From Microvirga pudoricolor (GTDB lineage Bacteria > Pseudomonadota > Alphaproteobacteria > Rhizobiales > Beijerinckiaceae), in contig NZ_JAFEMB010000001.1 of NCBI RefSeq assembly GCF_016892705.1, forward strand, positions 372,001 to 436,000: 64,000 nucleotides of DNA, in the 5' to 3' direction. Below, one piece after another: positions 46,684 through 55,573 of the stretch. The first letter of the stretch is position 1. Every line of letters starts with the position of its first letter. Under the pieces are notes generated by a model, which did no database searches, was not told the origin of the DNA, and was given only the letters and a program-made list of their open reading frames with translations. A program made the translations under genes and the position numbers.

Positions 46684-48030
46684 ATGACCTCCAGTTCCCG
46701 CGCCGCCAACGACCATCTGGCTCCCAACGACCTGGACGCCTGGTGGCTGCCGTTCACGGCCAACAAGTCCTTCAAGGCGCGCCCGCGCATGATCGCCCGC
46801 GCCAAGGACATGCACTACTACACCCCCGACGGGAAAGCCGTGCTGGACGGAGCGGCGGGCCTGTGGTGCTGCAACGCGGGCCACAACCGGGACGAGATCA
46901 CCCGCGCCATCCAGGCCCAGGCCGAAGAGCTGGATTATTCGCCCGCCTTCCAGTTTGGGCACGCGGCGGGGTTCACCCTCGCGTCCCGCCTCGCCGCCAT
47001 GGCGCCGGGCGACCTAGACCACGTATTCTTCTGCAACTCGGGCTCCGAGGCGGTGGACACCGCGCTCAAGATCGCGCTGGCCTATTTCAACATCACCGGC
47101 CAGGGCAGCAAGACGCGCCTCATCGGCCGCGAGCGCGGCTATCACGGTGTCGGCTTCGGCGGCATCTCCGTCGGTGGAATCGTGCCGAACCGGAAGTTCT
47201 TCGGCTCCCTCCTGGCGGGGGTCGACCACCTGCCCCATACCTACAACCGCGCCGAGCAGGCCTTCTCCAAGGGCGAGCCGGAATGGGGCGCGCACCTCGC
47301 TGACGAGCTGGAGCGCATCGTGGCGCTGCACGACGCCTCCACCATCGCGGCCGTGATCGTGGAGCCCATGTCGGGCTCCACCGGCGTGCTTCCGCCCCCC
47401 AAGGGCTACCTGCAGCGCCTGCGCCAGATCTGCGACAAATACGGCATCCTGCTGATTTTCGACGAGGTCATCACGGGCTTCGGGCGCCTGGGCAATGCCT
47501 TCGCGGCGGAGCGCTACGGCGTCGTTCCGGACATGATCACCTTCGCCAAGGGCGTGAATTCCGGCACCGTTCCCATGGGCGGCGTGCTGGTCCGCAAAGG
47601 CATCCACGACGCCTTCATGAAGGGCGACGGTCCGGTGATCGAGCTGTTCCACGGCTATACCTATTCGGGCCACCCGCTGGCCTGCGCGGCGGCGCTCGCC
47701 GCCCAGGACATCTACCGGGACGAGAAGCTCTTCGAGCGCGCCAAGGCCCTGGAGCCCGTCTGGGCCGACGCCATCCACTCCCTCAAGGGCCTCCCCAACG
47801 TGCTCGACATCCGCAGCATCGGTCTCGTGGGCGCCGTCGACCTGGCCTCGCGGCCCGACGCCGTGGGCCGCCGGGCCTTCGAGGCCATGGACCGCGCCTT
47901 CCACGAGCAGGGCCTGATGATGCGCATCACCGGCGACACCATCGCGCTCTCGCCCCCGCTGGTGATCAGCGAGGACCAGATCGGCGAGGTCGTCGACAAG
48001 GTGGGCCGGGTCATCAAGGCCGTGGCGTAG
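46684..48030 (+). CDS. Class III omega-aminotransferase (beta-alanine/pyruvate type)
   Basis: 448 residues, PLP-dependent fold type I, subgroup III. Conserved blocks include FFCNSGSEAVDTALKIA near 118, LLIFDEVITGFGRLG near 258 and the PLP lysine in ITFAKGVNSGTVPMGG near 288. The omega-amino acid/pyruvate branch is suggested by the N-terminal WWLPFTANKSFKARPRMI motif. It should move an amino group from beta-alanine or another omega-amine to pyruvate. Exact amine substrate is not readable from sequence. Confidence 0.9.
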   Translation: MTSSSRAANDHLAPNDLDAWWLPFTANKSFKARPRMIARAKDMHYYTPDGKAVLDGAAGLWCCNAGHNRDEITRAIQAQAEELDYSPAFQFGHAAGFTLASRLAAMAPGDLDHVFFCNSGSEAVDTALKIALAYFNITGQGSKTRLIGRERGYHGVGFGGISVGGIVPNRKFFGSLLAGVDHLPHTYNRAEQAFSKGEPEWGAHLADELERIVALHDASTIAAVIVEPMSGSTGVLPPPKGYLQRLRQICDKYGILLIFDEVITGFGRLGNAFAAERYGVVPDMITFAKGVNSGTVPMGGVLVRKGIHDAFMKGDGPVIELFHGYTYSGHPLACAAALAAQDIYRDEKLFERAKALEPVWADAIHSLKGLPNVLDIRSIGLVGAVDLASRPDAVGRRAFEAMDRAFHEQGLMMRITGDTIALSPPLVISEDQIGEVVDKVGRVIKAVA

Positions 48031-48050
48031 GGCTCGGACGCGTCTCGTGA

Positions 48051-48073
48051 ATGCCCGGCTCGAGGCCGGGCAT
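48051..48073. repeat. REP-like palindrome
   Basis: ATGCCCGGC and GCCGGGCAT form a perfect 9-bp inverted repeat around TCGAG in the gap before hisS. The same AxGCCCGG core appears in the larger element at 50479, so this is one copy of a family of extragenic palindromes. Confidence 0.65.
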
Positions 48074-48165
48074 GACGGCGCGAATGAAAAGGCACCCTTG
48101 CCCCCCACCGCCCCACGCGGTAACCGTGCGCCGGATTTTCGTTCATACTGGCGCCTCACGTTCCC

Positions 48166-49650
48166 ATGTCCAAAGCCGATAAGATCAAGGCCCGCGCCCC
48201 GCGCGGATTCGCCGACCGCGGTCCCGCCGAGATCGCCGCCACCGAGCGGATGCTCGCGGCGATCCGCCAGTCCTACGAGCTTTACGGGTTCGAGGCCGTC
48301 GAGACGTCTTTCGTGGAATACACGGACGCGCTCGGGAAATTCCTGCCCGACCAGGACCGGCCCAACGAGGGCGTGTTCTCGTTTCAGGACGACGACGAGC
48401 AATGGCTGTCCCTGCGCTATGACCTGACCGCGCCGCTCGCCCGCTACGTGGCCGAGCATTTCGACGCCCTGCCCAAGCCCTATCGCAGCTACCGGGCCGG
48501 CTGGGTGTTCCGCAACGAGAAGCCGGGACCGGGGCGCTTTCGCCAGTTCATGCAGTTCGACGCTGACACGGTGGGGGCGGCGTCCGTCGCCGCCGACGCC
48601 GAGATCTGCATGATGGCCGCCGATACGCTGGAGAAGGTCGGCATCGGGCGCGGCGATTACGTGATCAAGGTCAATAACCGCAAGGTTCTGGACGGCGTCC
48701 TGGAGGCCATCGGGCTGGGCGGCGAAACACAAGCGGGCCAGCGGCTCACCGTGCTGCGCGCCATCGACAAGCTCGACCGGCTCGGCCCTGACGGCGTGCG
48801 CCACCTCCTCGGCGCGGGACGCAAGGACGAGAGCGGAGACTTCACGAAGGGCGCGGGCCTCGAGCCTGACGCCATTGCGCGGGTGCTGGCCTTCACGGAG
48901 GCCAAGGGCGCCACCAATGCCGAGACCATCGAGAACCTCAGAACCGTGGTGGCGGGGTCGGCCCGTGGGGAGGAAGGCGCGAGCGAGCTGGCGGAGATTG
49001 CCGCCCTGGTGGCCGGCTCCGGCTACGAGGACCGGGTGACCGTCGATCCTTCCGTGGTGCGCGGCCTCGAATATTACACCGGCCCCGTCTACGAGGCCGA
49101 GCTGACCTTCCAGGTGCAGGACGAGGACGGCCGCCCGGTGCGGTTCGGCTCCGTGGGCGGCGGCGGACGCTACGACGGGCTCGTGGGCCGCTTCCGCTCG
49201 GAGCCTGTGCCCGCCACAGGGTTCTCGATCGGCGTCTCGCGTCTGTTCTCCGCCCTGAAGGCGGTCAAGAGCCCCGTCGTGTCGGGCCAGGAGACCCCCG
49301 GCCCCGTCGTGGTCCTGGTAATGGACCGGGATCAGATCGCCGCCTATCAGCGCATGGTCTCCACCTTGCGCCACGCGGGCGTACGGGCCGAACTCTACCT
49401 CGGCTCGTCGGGCATGAAGGCCCAGATGAAATATGCCGACAAGCGCCAGAGCCCCTGCGTGATCATCCAGGGCTCCAACGAGCGTGAACGCGGCGAGGTC
49501 GAGATCAAGGACCTGATCGAGGGCGCCAAGGCGGCTGACGCCATCGCGTCCAACGCCGAATGGAAGTCCGCCCGACCGGCCCAGTTCTCCGTCGCCGAGA
49601 ACCAGCTGGTGGATGCGGTGCGCGAGGTCCTGGGCCGGCACTTCGGCTAG
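48166..49650 (+). CDS. hisS: Histidine-tRNA ligase
   Basis: 494 residues, class II synthetase. Motif 2 is [20 protein letters not shown] near 105, and the histidine-binding motifs read [14 protein letters not shown] near 295 and [13 protein letters not shown] near 325. An anticodon-binding domain follows (residues about 380-494). It charges tRNA-His. The second histidyl-like gene 1 kb downstream is HisZ. The hisS-hisZ-hisG order is typical, but here a stress gene is inserted in between. Confidence 0.96.
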   Translation: MSKADKIKARAPRGFADRGPAEIAATERMLAAIRQSYELYGFEAVETSFVEYTDALGKFLPDQDRPNEGVFSFQDDDEQWLSLRYDLTAPLARYVAEHFDALPKPYRSYRAGWVFRNEKPGPGRFRQFMQFDADTVGAASVAADAEICMMAADTLEKVGIGRGDYVIKVNNRKVLDGVLEAIGLGGETQAGQRLTVLRAIDKLDRLGPDGVRHLLGAGRKDESGDFTKGAGLEPDAIARVLAFTEAKGATNAETIENLRTVVAGSARGEEGASELAEIAALVAGSGYEDRVTVDPSVVRGLEYYTGPVYEAELTFQVQDEDGRPVRFGSVGGGGRYDGLVGRFRSEPVPATGFSIGVSRLFSALKAVKSPVVSGQETPGPVVVLVMDRDQIAAYQRMVSTLRHAGVRAELYLGSSGMKAQMKYADKRQSPCVIIQGSNERERGEVEIKDLIEGAKAADAIASNAEWKSARPAQFSVAENQLVDAVREVLGRHFG

Positions 49651-49726
49651 GCCGGGCGCCTCGTTCCGCCTGTGGGCAAAGGCGGCGCGCCTCTCCCCTT
49701 CCCCAGCGGAAGGCTTTATACCTCGT

Positions 49727-49752
49727 GGAACTCTCAAGCTTGGCTTCTCGTT
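49727..49752 (+). promoter_or_regulatory. EcfG-type general stress promoter (GGAAC-N17-CGTT)
   Basis: GGAAC at 49727-49731 and CGTT at 49749-49752 with 17 bases between, ending 31 bases before the ATG at 49784. It fits the consensus exactly and gives the downstream gene its own promoter inside the hisS-hisZ interval. Confidence 0.75.
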
Positions 49753-49783
49753 GTGCCCCAAGCTTGACCACCGTGAGGCACCC

Positions 49784-50392
49784 ATGGCGAAGACGAAATC
49801 CAAAGCCGACGCTCCCAAGAAGCAGAAGTCCAAATCGGGCAAGGGCCGTTCGGGCAAGGTTGAGGCTCGCAAGTCGGACGCCCGCAAGGCGGAAGGCGGG
49901 AAATCCCGGTCCGGCGCCGTGGCGCCCTTGAAGGCCGCGAAGGACATCGCGGGCGTCAAGGTGCCCAAGGCTCTGCGCAAGTTGGGGCCGATCAAGGAGA
50001 TGCTCACCTCCGATCTCGGCCGCGAGATCCTGGCCGACGCGTTGATCGCCGCGGCCGGAGCCGCGGCGGCCGCGCTGACGAAGAGCCGCCAGGGCGGAGA
50101 CGCCAAGGCGGTGGCGAAGGCCGCCGCCCGGGGCGTCATGCATTCGGCGGCCGGTACGGTGGCCGGGGTCGTGACGGATGCCGCCCGCCACTTCCTTCCC
50201 ACGGCCCTGACGGGAGAGAGCGAGGATGCCCCAGCCCGTCTCCCGGCCAGCAAGGCGCCCGCGAAGGCGGCTCGCAAGACCGCCGCCAAACGTCCGGCCG
50301 CGGTCAAGCGCCCTCCGGCCGAGAAAGCGGCCGCTCCCGAAAAGGGCCCGGAACGCTCCGAGACCACGGGCGAGACCTCCTCGGAGGGCTGA
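49784..50392 (+). CDS. Basic Lys/Ala-rich protein of unknown function, stress-promoter driven
   Basis: 202 residues with three parts: a very basic N-terminus (residues 1-45, SKSGKGRSGKVEARKS), a helical middle (about 60-140, GPIKEMLTSDLGREILADALIAA followed by Ala-rich helices), and a Lys/Ala/Pro-rich tail (about 150-202, histone H1-like). The composition suggests nucleic-acid or envelope binding. The EcfG promoter 31 bases upstream links it to general stress. I do not recognise the family. Confidence 0.78.
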   Translation: MAKTKSKADAPKKQKSKSGKGRSGKVEARKSDARKAEGGKSRSGAVAPLKAAKDIAGVKVPKALRKLGPIKEMLTSDLGREILADALIAAAGAAAAALTKSRQGGDAKAVAKAAARGVMHSAAGTVAGVVTDAARHFLPTALTGESEDAPARLPASKAPAKAARKTAAKRPAAVKRPPAEKAAAPEKGPERSETTGETSSEG

Positions 50393-50478
50393 GCCGCCGG
50401 CATCCCCCCGCTTCAGAGGGCGCGGCTGAGCGGGGAGCCGGATTTGTGCTCGAGACGCCGAAGGGCTCCGTCCTGCAC

Positions 50479-50575
50479 TTCGTCAAGCCCGGCCGTGAGC
50501 CGGGCATCCATCGGCCGTGTCCGAGGACATCCCCCGAATACCCAGATGGCCGGGTCAGGCCCGGCCATGACGAAG
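50479..50575. repeat. Large imperfect palindrome, REP or MITE-like
   Basis: The ends CTTCGTCA and TGACGAAG are inverted copies about 97 bp apart. Inside are two smaller hairpins: AGCCCGGC-CGTGA-GCCGGGC and GGCCGGGTCAGGCCCGGCC. The outer arms also hold the AxGCCCGG core of the 48051 palindrome. It lies in the 332-bp gap before hisZ; the remainder of that gap shows no gene or other signal. Such elements are a family of extragenic palindromes in Rhizobiales. Confidence 0.7.
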
Positions 50576-50724
50576 GTGGAATGCGGCCACGGTTCATCCG
50601 GCGGCTGCGCCTCATGCGAACCCCTGCGCACCCACCTCCCCGTTCACCTTGCCGGTCGAAAACGGTCGCCATCCTGCGCGAGCGTTGCTAGAGAGCACGC
50701 CGGACAAGGATTTGAGCGACGCCC

Positions 50725-51819
50725 GTGACGGAGACCGATGCCACCCGGACGCTGATCGCGTTCTTCGAGCGCGAGGGTTACGCGCGCGTCGAGCCGCCCG
50801 TGCTTCAGCCCGCGAGCGCTTTCGTGGATCTGTCCGGCGAGGATATCCGGCGGCGCATGTTCGTGACCCAGGACGCCTCGGGCCAGGAACTGTGCCTGCG
50901 GCCTGAATACACGATACCGGTGTGCCTCCAGCACCTGGAGCGCCACGGCGCCCAGCCCAGCGGATACTCCTATGGCGGACCTGTGTTCCGGATGCGGCCG
51001 GGCGAGAGCGGCGAGTTTCTCCAGGCCGGGATCGAGGCCATCGGCCGGCTCGACATCGCCGCCGTCGACGCGGAGGTATTGGGCCTCAGCCTCGAGGGAC
51101 TGAGCCAGCTCGGCCTCGACGACGTCCAGGTCCGTCTCGGCGACATGGGCCTTCTGAACGATCTGATCGACGCGCTCGGGATCACCCCCGCCGGCAAGCG
51201 CCGGGTGATCCGCGCCATCGTGTCGGGTCAGGGGCTCGACAGCCTCAGCGACGGCGAGTCCCAGAACTCGGCCGAATATGCAGGCCTTCTGGCCGCCATC
51301 GAGGGGCAGGCGCCCCAGGCCGCCAAGGCCTTCGTGGAGGATATCCTGTCGATCGCCGGCATCGCCCGTGTGGGCGGGCGCAGCGCGGGCGAGATCGCCG
51401 AGCGCTTCCTGGCCCGCGCCGGGAACCGCTCCAGCCTGTCGACGGAGGCTCGGGCGGTCCTCGACCGGTATCTGGCGGTCAGCGGCAATCCGGATGAGGC
51501 CGCCGCCGCGATCCGGTCTCTCGCAGCGGAAGCCGGGCTCGACCTGTCGGGGGCTCTCGACAGCCTCGAGGAGCGTACCGGCTTCATGGCGGCCCGAGGC
51601 TTCGATGTGGGCACGTTCGCCTTCGCGGCCACCTTCGCGCGCAATCTCGACTATTACACCGGCTTCATTTTCGAGGTGCAGGACCGGCGCCGCGCCGACG
51701 GGAAGCCCGTCGTGGGCGGCGGGCGCTACGACCGGCTGCTCCAGCATCTCGGCGCCAGGGAGCCGATCCCGGCCGTGGGCTGCTCGTTCTGGCTCGACCG
51801 TATCGTGGGGAGGCCCTGA
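50725..51819 (+). CDS. hisZ: ATP phosphoribosyltransferase regulatory subunit HisZ
   Basis: 364 residues, a HisS-like catalytic core without the anticodon-binding domain. Motif-2-like GGPVFRMRPGESGEFLQAGIE near 90 is present, and NLDYYTGFIFEVQD and GGGRYDRLLQHLG near 310-335 resemble the HisS histidine site. HisZ binds HisG and allows feedback control by histidine. It overlaps hisG by one base (TGATG), as expected for a hetero-octamer pair. The start is a GTG. Confidence 0.92.
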   Translation: MTETDATRTLIAFFEREGYARVEPPVLQPASAFVDLSGEDIRRRMFVTQDASGQELCLRPEYTIPVCLQHLERHGAQPSGYSYGGPVFRMRPGESGEFLQAGIEAIGRLDIAAVDAEVLGLSLEGLSQLGLDDVQVRLGDMGLLNDLIDALGITPAGKRRVIRAIVSGQGLDSLSDGESQNSAEYAGLLAAIEGQAPQAAKAFVEDILSIAGIARVGGRSAGEIAERFLARAGNRSSLSTEARAVLDRYLAVSGNPDEAAAAIRSLAAEAGLDLSGALDSLEERTGFMAARGFDVGTFAFAATFARNLDYYTGFIFEVQDRRRADGKPVVGGGRYDRLLQHLGAREPIPAVGCSFWLDRIVGRP

Positions 51820-52799
51820 TGTCCGACGCTCCCCTGATCCTGGCCGTCCCGTCGAAGGGACGCCTCCAGGAGAACGCGGCCGCGTTCTTCGCCCGCGCGG
51901 GCCTCGTCTTCTCCCAGAGCCGGGGCGCCCTCGACTACCGCGGCACCCTGAAAGGCGTGCCGGACGTGGAGGTGGCCTTCGTGTCCGCGTCCGAGATCGT
52001 CGCGCACCTGGCGGCGGGCACGGCCCATCTGGGCATCACGGGCGAGGACCTGATCCGGGAGCAGCTCGCGGACGCCGACGAGGCCGTGGAGCTCCTCACG
52101 CCTCTCGGCTTCGGCAACGCCAACGTGATCGTGGCGGTGCCCCAGGCCTGGATCGACGTGCGCACCATGGCGGACCTCGACGAGGTCGCGGCCGACATGC
52201 GCGCCCGGCACGGCCGCAAGATGCGGGTCGCTACCAAATACGTGAACCTGACCCGCCGGTTCTTCGCCGAGCGTGGCATCGCCGACTATCTCATCGTGGA
52301 GAGCCTCGGCGCCACCGAGGGGGCTCCGGGTTCGGGGGCGGCGGAGATCATCGTGGACATCACGACCACGGGCGCCACCCTCAAGGCGAACGCCCTGAAG
52401 ATTCTCGATGACGGGATGATCCTGCGCTCCGAGGCCAATCTCGTGGCCTCCGCCCGCGCGCCCTGGGGCGAGCGTGCGCGGGCCGCCGCCACCCTGGTGC
52501 TCACCCGCATCGCGGCCGAGGAGGAAGCCCGCACGAGCCGGGAGGTGCGCGCCGCCTTCGACGCGACCCGCGCGGGCGAGGCCGAGGCCCTGGCCGCTGC
52601 CCTCGGGGCGAGCCTGCCCTACGGAAGGCCTCAGGGGCCGGAGCTCGTCCTGCACTGTCCGGCCGGGGTGGTTTTCGACCTGGTCGAGGGCTTGCGTGGC
52701 TTGGGCGCGCGGAACGCCTCCGTGCGCACGCTCGACTACCTGTTCCGGAGCACCAATCCCCTCACGGAGCGCCTGCTGCGCCGTCTCGGCCGGGGATGA
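51819..52799 (+). CDS. hisG: ATP phosphoribosyltransferase HisG, with extra C-terminal segment
   Basis: 326 residues. The short-form HisG core (residues 1-225) has LAVPSKGRLQENA at the start, ASEIVAHLAAGTAHLGITGEDLI near 62 and EIIVDITTTGATLKANALKIL near 175 (PRPP-binding). Short HisG proteins are about 210-230 residues and need HisZ, which is present. Here about 95 more residues follow (LVLHCPAGVVFDLVEGLRGLG, LDYLFRSTNPLTERLL), which may be a regulatory domain. It catalyses the first step of histidine synthesis. Confidence 0.93.
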   Translation: MSDAPLILAVPSKGRLQENAAAFFARAGLVFSQSRGALDYRGTLKGVPDVEVAFVSASEIVAHLAAGTAHLGITGEDLIREQLADADEAVELLTPLGFGNANVIVAVPQAWIDVRTMADLDEVAADMRARHGRKMRVATKYVNLTRRFFAERGIADYLIVESLGATEGAPGSGAAEIIVDITTTGATLKANALKILDDGMILRSEANLVASARAPWGERARAAATLVLTRIAAEEEARTSREVRAAFDATRAGEAEALAAALGASLPYGRPQGPELVLHCPAGVVFDLVEGLRGLGARNASVRTLDYLFRSTNPLTERLLRRLGRG

Positions 52800-52963
52800 C
52801 GTCGGAAAGTTGAAGGCGGATCTCCGATTCCGGCCTTCCATCCCGGCTCAGGCTCGGCTATTCCACCCTGGACCGCCATTGACCTGGGACAGGGCACCGC
52901 AGGCCGTTGCGCTTGCGATGTCAGGCCCTTATGGTCGCCTCGTTTTTCGATGAAGAGGTTCCG

Positions 52964-53470
52964 ATGAACGCGCTCCGACCCGTGGCGCACATGTCCGTGC
53001 GCTTATTTGCGATGCTTCTCGCCGCCCTCGCGTTCGTGCCCGCCGCCCATGCGCAAAGCGCCGCCAGCGCCGGCCGCCCGGCCGGCCCCTCCCGGCAGGT
53101 CGACCCGAAGGTTCCGCAGCCCGGACAGGGCGGCAAGGTCTTCCCCCTCAACTCGTCCTGGCTCGCGGTCAGCCTGAACGGCAGGGCCTTCGGCGGATCG
53201 GAGCGTCCGAGCTTCAGCCTCGACGGCCAGCTGCGCGCCCGCGGATTCGGCGGGTGCAACACCTTCGCGGCCACGGCCTACCCGCTGCGCGAGCAAGGAC
53301 TTGCGGTGGGTCCGCTCGCGCTGACGAAGCGATCCTGCGACCGGAACGTGATGGCGTCCGAACAGGCTTTCTTCGTGGCCCTGCGCACGTCGGCCAAGTG
53401 GGACATCCAGGGCTCGACCCTGATCATCAAGTCGCAGAACGGCGAGCTGCGTTTCGAACGCGCGCTCTGA
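52964..53470 (+). CDS. META-domain secreted protein
   Basis: 168 residues from ATG 52964 after GAAGAGG. A signal peptide (cleavage near AHAQS) precedes a low-complexity linker and a META domain (about 60-168): WLAVSLNGRAFGG, SFSLDGQLRARGFGGCNTFAA and LTKRSCDRNVMASEQAFF match the HslJ-like pattern with GGCN. META proteins such as HslJ are stress-linked envelope proteins. Periplasmic location predicted. Confidence 0.85.
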   Translation: MNALRPVAHMSVRLFAMLLAALAFVPAAHAQSAASAGRPAGPSRQVDPKVPQPGQGGKVFPLNSSWLAVSLNGRAFGGSERPSFSLDGQLRARGFGGCNTFAATAYPLREQGLAVGPLALTKRSCDRNVMASEQAFFVALRTSAKWDIQGSTLIIKSQNGELRFERAL

Positions 53471-53486
53471 CCGTTCTTCTCCAAAG

Positions 53487-53522
53487 AAAAAGCCCGGCGG
53501 ACCCCCATCCGCCGGGCTTTTT
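53487..53522 (+). terminator. Rho-independent terminator
   Basis: AAAAAGCCCGGCGGA and TCCGCCGGGCTTTTT form a perfect 15-bp stem around a CCCCCA loop, with T run on both strands. It ends the META gene and can also serve the convergent DUF3309 gene. Confidence 0.9.
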
Positions 53523-53616
53523 CGTATCCGGGGCCGCAAGTGGGCGGGCTCCGGCAAGCCATGCCGCCGGAATCTCCCTCCTCCGGGTCTTCTTCCCTCG
53601 GCTGAGCCGTGGGTCC

Positions 53617-53775
53617 TCAGATGCGGCCGAGCAGCAGCAGGATGATGAGGATCAGAAGAATGACGCCGAGCAGGCCGCTCGGTCCGTAGCCCCATCCGCG
53701 GCTGTAGGGCCAAGCCGGGACGGCGCCGAGAAGCAGCAGGATGACGATGATGAGAAGGATTGTGCTGAGCGCCAT
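53617..53775 (-). CDS. DUF3309 small membrane protein
   Basis: 52 residues, two very hydrophobic segments (LLIIVILLLLGAVPAWP and LLGVILLILIILLLLG) around a glycine-tyrosine turn (SRGWGYGPSG). This is the DUF3309 pattern. Likely a small inner-membrane protein, often seen near stress genes. A near-match to the EcfG pattern (GGAAC-N16-AGTT) lies about 180 bp upstream but I do not count it. Confidence 0.82.
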   Translation of the reverse strand: MALSTILLIIVILLLLGAVPAWPYSRGWGYGPSGLLGVILLILIILLLLGRI

Positions 53776-54023
53776 GATGACGGTCCTTTCCAGTGTTGCC
53801 TCACGGGACGCGCTACGTCCCGCTCTCCACCCGACCCGAGACGGCAGCACGCCACGTCTGCATGATCCGCGCGGGCCCACGAGGGTTTCGGAACCGAAAG
53901 CAGCCTCTCGGGCTTACTCCGGCATCGACCTCCTCATGTCGGTCGTGTGCAGGAAACTTGACTGTAAGGATTAAGTTCCGGACGACGGCGCCTTATGCCC
54001 AGCATAATGAGACGCTGTTGCGC

Positions 54024-54049
54024 GGAACGATGCCTTTGGCTTGGGCGTT
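54024..54049 (+). promoter_or_regulatory. EcfG-type promoter of nepR-ecfG (autoregulatory)
   Basis: GGAAC at 54024-54028 and CGTT at 54046-54049 with 17 bases between, about 65 bases before nepR. This is the expected positive feedback of EcfG on its own operon. It lies in the 339-bp gap from DUF3309; nothing else was identified there except the near-match noted for DUF3309. Confidence 0.85.
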
Positions 54050-54114
54050 AGAACCGTGGCGATGTGGGTTCCGCCCGGAGAGCGACCCTGACCTGACGAC
54101 CTGAAGGAGCGAGG

Positions 54115-54378
54115 TTGCGCGAGCCGATGCGTCACAACAGTCCCAAAAAGCGAGACTACCCCATCCCCACGGACACCACCGAAGAGAGCGTTCCCGGCCT
54201 CAAGGCGGGCTCGCGGCCAGCCCTCAGCCGCTCCGTGCAGGCGGAGATCGGCCAGAGGCTGCGCCATTTCTACGACAGCCTTGCCCTCGGCGAGAACCCT
54301 GTCCCTGAACGGTTCATCGAGATCATCAATCAGTTGGACCAAGCTGATACGGGGCGCGACCGGAGGGAGCACCACTAA
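54115..54378 (+). CDS. nepR: Anti-sigma factor NepR
   Basis: 87 residues. The NepR core IGQRLRHFYDSLALGENPVPERFIEIINQLDQ is seen here as IGQRLRHFYDSLALGENPVP near residue 45. AAGGAG at 54104-54109 is five bases before TTG 54115, so this TTG is the likely start; ATG 54127 is a weaker alternative (17 bases from the AAGGAG). NepR holds EcfG inactive until PhyR titrates it. It is followed by ecfG after one base. Confidence 0.92.
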   Translation: MREPMRHNSPKKRDYPIPTDTTEESVPGLKAGSRPALSRSVQAEIGQRLRHFYDSLALGENPVPERFIEIINQLDQADTGRDRREHH

Positions 54379-54379
54379 C

Positions 54380-54928
54380 ATGAGCATCACCAACGAACTG
54401 CGCGACGCCATGATGAAGGCGACGCCGAACCTGCGCGCGTTCGCGATCTCGCTCACCAACAACGTGGATCGCGCCGACGACCTCGTGCAGGAAACGCTGA
54501 TGCGGGCCATCGCCAATATCCAGCGCTTCCAGCCCGGCACGAATATGCAAGCCTGGCTCTTCACCATCCTGCGCAATCTCTTCCATTCGGAATACCGCAA
54601 GCGGCGCCGTGAGGTGGAGGACGCGGATGGCAAATATGCGGCGAGCCTCGCGGTGCAGCCCTCGCAAGGGGCTCATCTGGACTTCGAGGATCTCCAGAAG
54701 GCCCTGGCCCGCCTGCCTCACGACCAGCGCGAGGCGCTTCTCCTGGTGGGGGCGTCCGGCTTCTCGTACGAGCAGGCCGCCGAGATCTGCGGCTGTGCCG
54801 TGGGCACCATCAAGAGTCGTGTCAACCGCGCCCGCAACCGTCTGGCGGAGCTGATGCACTTCACCGATATGGATGAGGATCTCGGCCCGGACCGGATGAC
54901 GCTATCGGTCATGCAGGCCGTAGCCTGA
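54380..54928 (+). CDS. ecfG: ECF sigma factor EcfG (general stress)
   Basis: 182 residues, sigma-70 family ECF group. Region 2 is DRADDLVQETLMRAI near 28 and TNMQAWLFTILRNLFHSEYRKRRRE near 55; region 4 is LPHDQREALLLVGASGFSYEQAAEICGCAVGTIKSRVNRAR near 115-155 (given as parts). GGAGGG before ATG 54380. It recognises GGAAC-N16/17-CGTT promoters, of which several occur in the window. No PhyR or sensor kinase gene is found here. Confidence 0.95.
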   Translation: MSITNELRDAMMKATPNLRAFAISLTNNVDRADDLVQETLMRAIANIQRFQPGTNMQAWLFTILRNLFHSEYRKRRREVEDADGKYAASLAVQPSQGAHLDFEDLQKALARLPHDQREALLLVGASGFSYEQAAEICGCAVGTIKSRVNRARNRLAELMHFTDMDEDLGPDRMTLSVMQAVA

Positions 54929-54991
54929 GAGCGGGCACAGTCAGACCGGAGCGGAGGAGCCTTGGGGTTGCTCCGCTCCCGGTAGCGAACG

Positions 54992-55270
54992 TCAGCGGCG
55001 CCGGAACTGCGGGTTTCCGCGCTGCGGCGGACGAGGCCCGCCGGCATTGGCGTCCTTGTGACGGAAGATCAACCGTCCCTTTTCCAGATCATACGGCGAC
55101 ATCTCCACCGTCACGCGGTCGCCCGCGAGGGTCTTGATGCGGTTCTTCTTCATCTTGCCTGCCGTGTAGGCAATCACCTCATGCCCGTTATCGAGCTGTA
55201 CCCGGTAACGGGCGTCGGGCAGGATTTCCGTCACCAGCCCCTCGAAGGTGATCAATTCTTCCTTTGCCAT
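54992..55270 (-). CDS. infA: Translation initiation factor IF-1
   Basis: 92 residues. The S1/OB core (residues 1-72: [40 protein letters not shown]) is standard. About 20 residues, rich in Arg, Pro and Gly, follow the core as a tail; IF-1 is usually 71-72 residues. ATG 55270 (MAKEELI) is chosen over an upstream in-frame start. IF-1 helps position initiator tRNA in the ribosome. Confidence 0.95.
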   Translation of the reverse strand: MAKEELITFEGLVTEILPDARYRVQLDNGHEVIAYTAGKMKKNRIKTLAGDRVTVEMSPYDLEKGRLIFRHKDANAGGPRPPQRGNPQFRRR

Positions 55271-55363
55271 GCAAAGCCTTCCATTCAACAACAAAAAAGC
55301 CGCCCCGAACCGGAACGGCTATATGCAAGAGGGCGTGAAGTCACCCCCTCCAGCATGAATTCG

Positions 55364-55573
55364 TCAGGCATTCTGCAGGTTAACAGCAGAAGACTTGCCC
55401 GTCCGCTGGTCCGTCTGAAGCTCGTAGGAGATCTTCTGACCCTCGCGCAGACCGCGCATCCCGGCACGCTCGAGCGCCGTGGCATGCACGAAAACGTCCT
55501 TGCCGCCGTTATCCGGCTGAATGAAGCCGTAGCCCTTCGTGGCGTTATACCACTTTACCGTTCCCGTTTCCAT
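55364..55573 (-). CDS. CspA-family cold shock protein
   Basis: 69 residues, a single cold-shock domain with GTVKWYNATKGYGFI (RNP1-type) and DVFVHATAL (RNP2). It binds single-stranded RNA/DNA as an RNA chaperone. Upstream lies a long untranslated region, as is usual for cold shock genes. The gene is 93 bp upstream of infA and in the same direction. Confidence 0.95.
   Translation of the reverse strand: METGTVKWYNATKGYGFIQPDNGGKDVFVHATALERAGMRGLREGQKISYELQTDQRTGKSSAVNLQNA

Noticed and set aside
47014-50403. A very long open frame (1129 codons) on the minus strand across the aminotransferase, hisS and the basic-protein gene
   Set aside because: It is antisense to three well-supported genes, has Arg/Gly/His-rich composition with no domain, and is explained by GC-rich codon bias.
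53955-53979. GGAAC-N16-AGTT on the minus strand upstream of the DUF3309 gene
   Set aside because: The -10 differs from the consensus by one base at a key position and the start codon is about 180 bases away, so I did not count it with the EcfG promoters.
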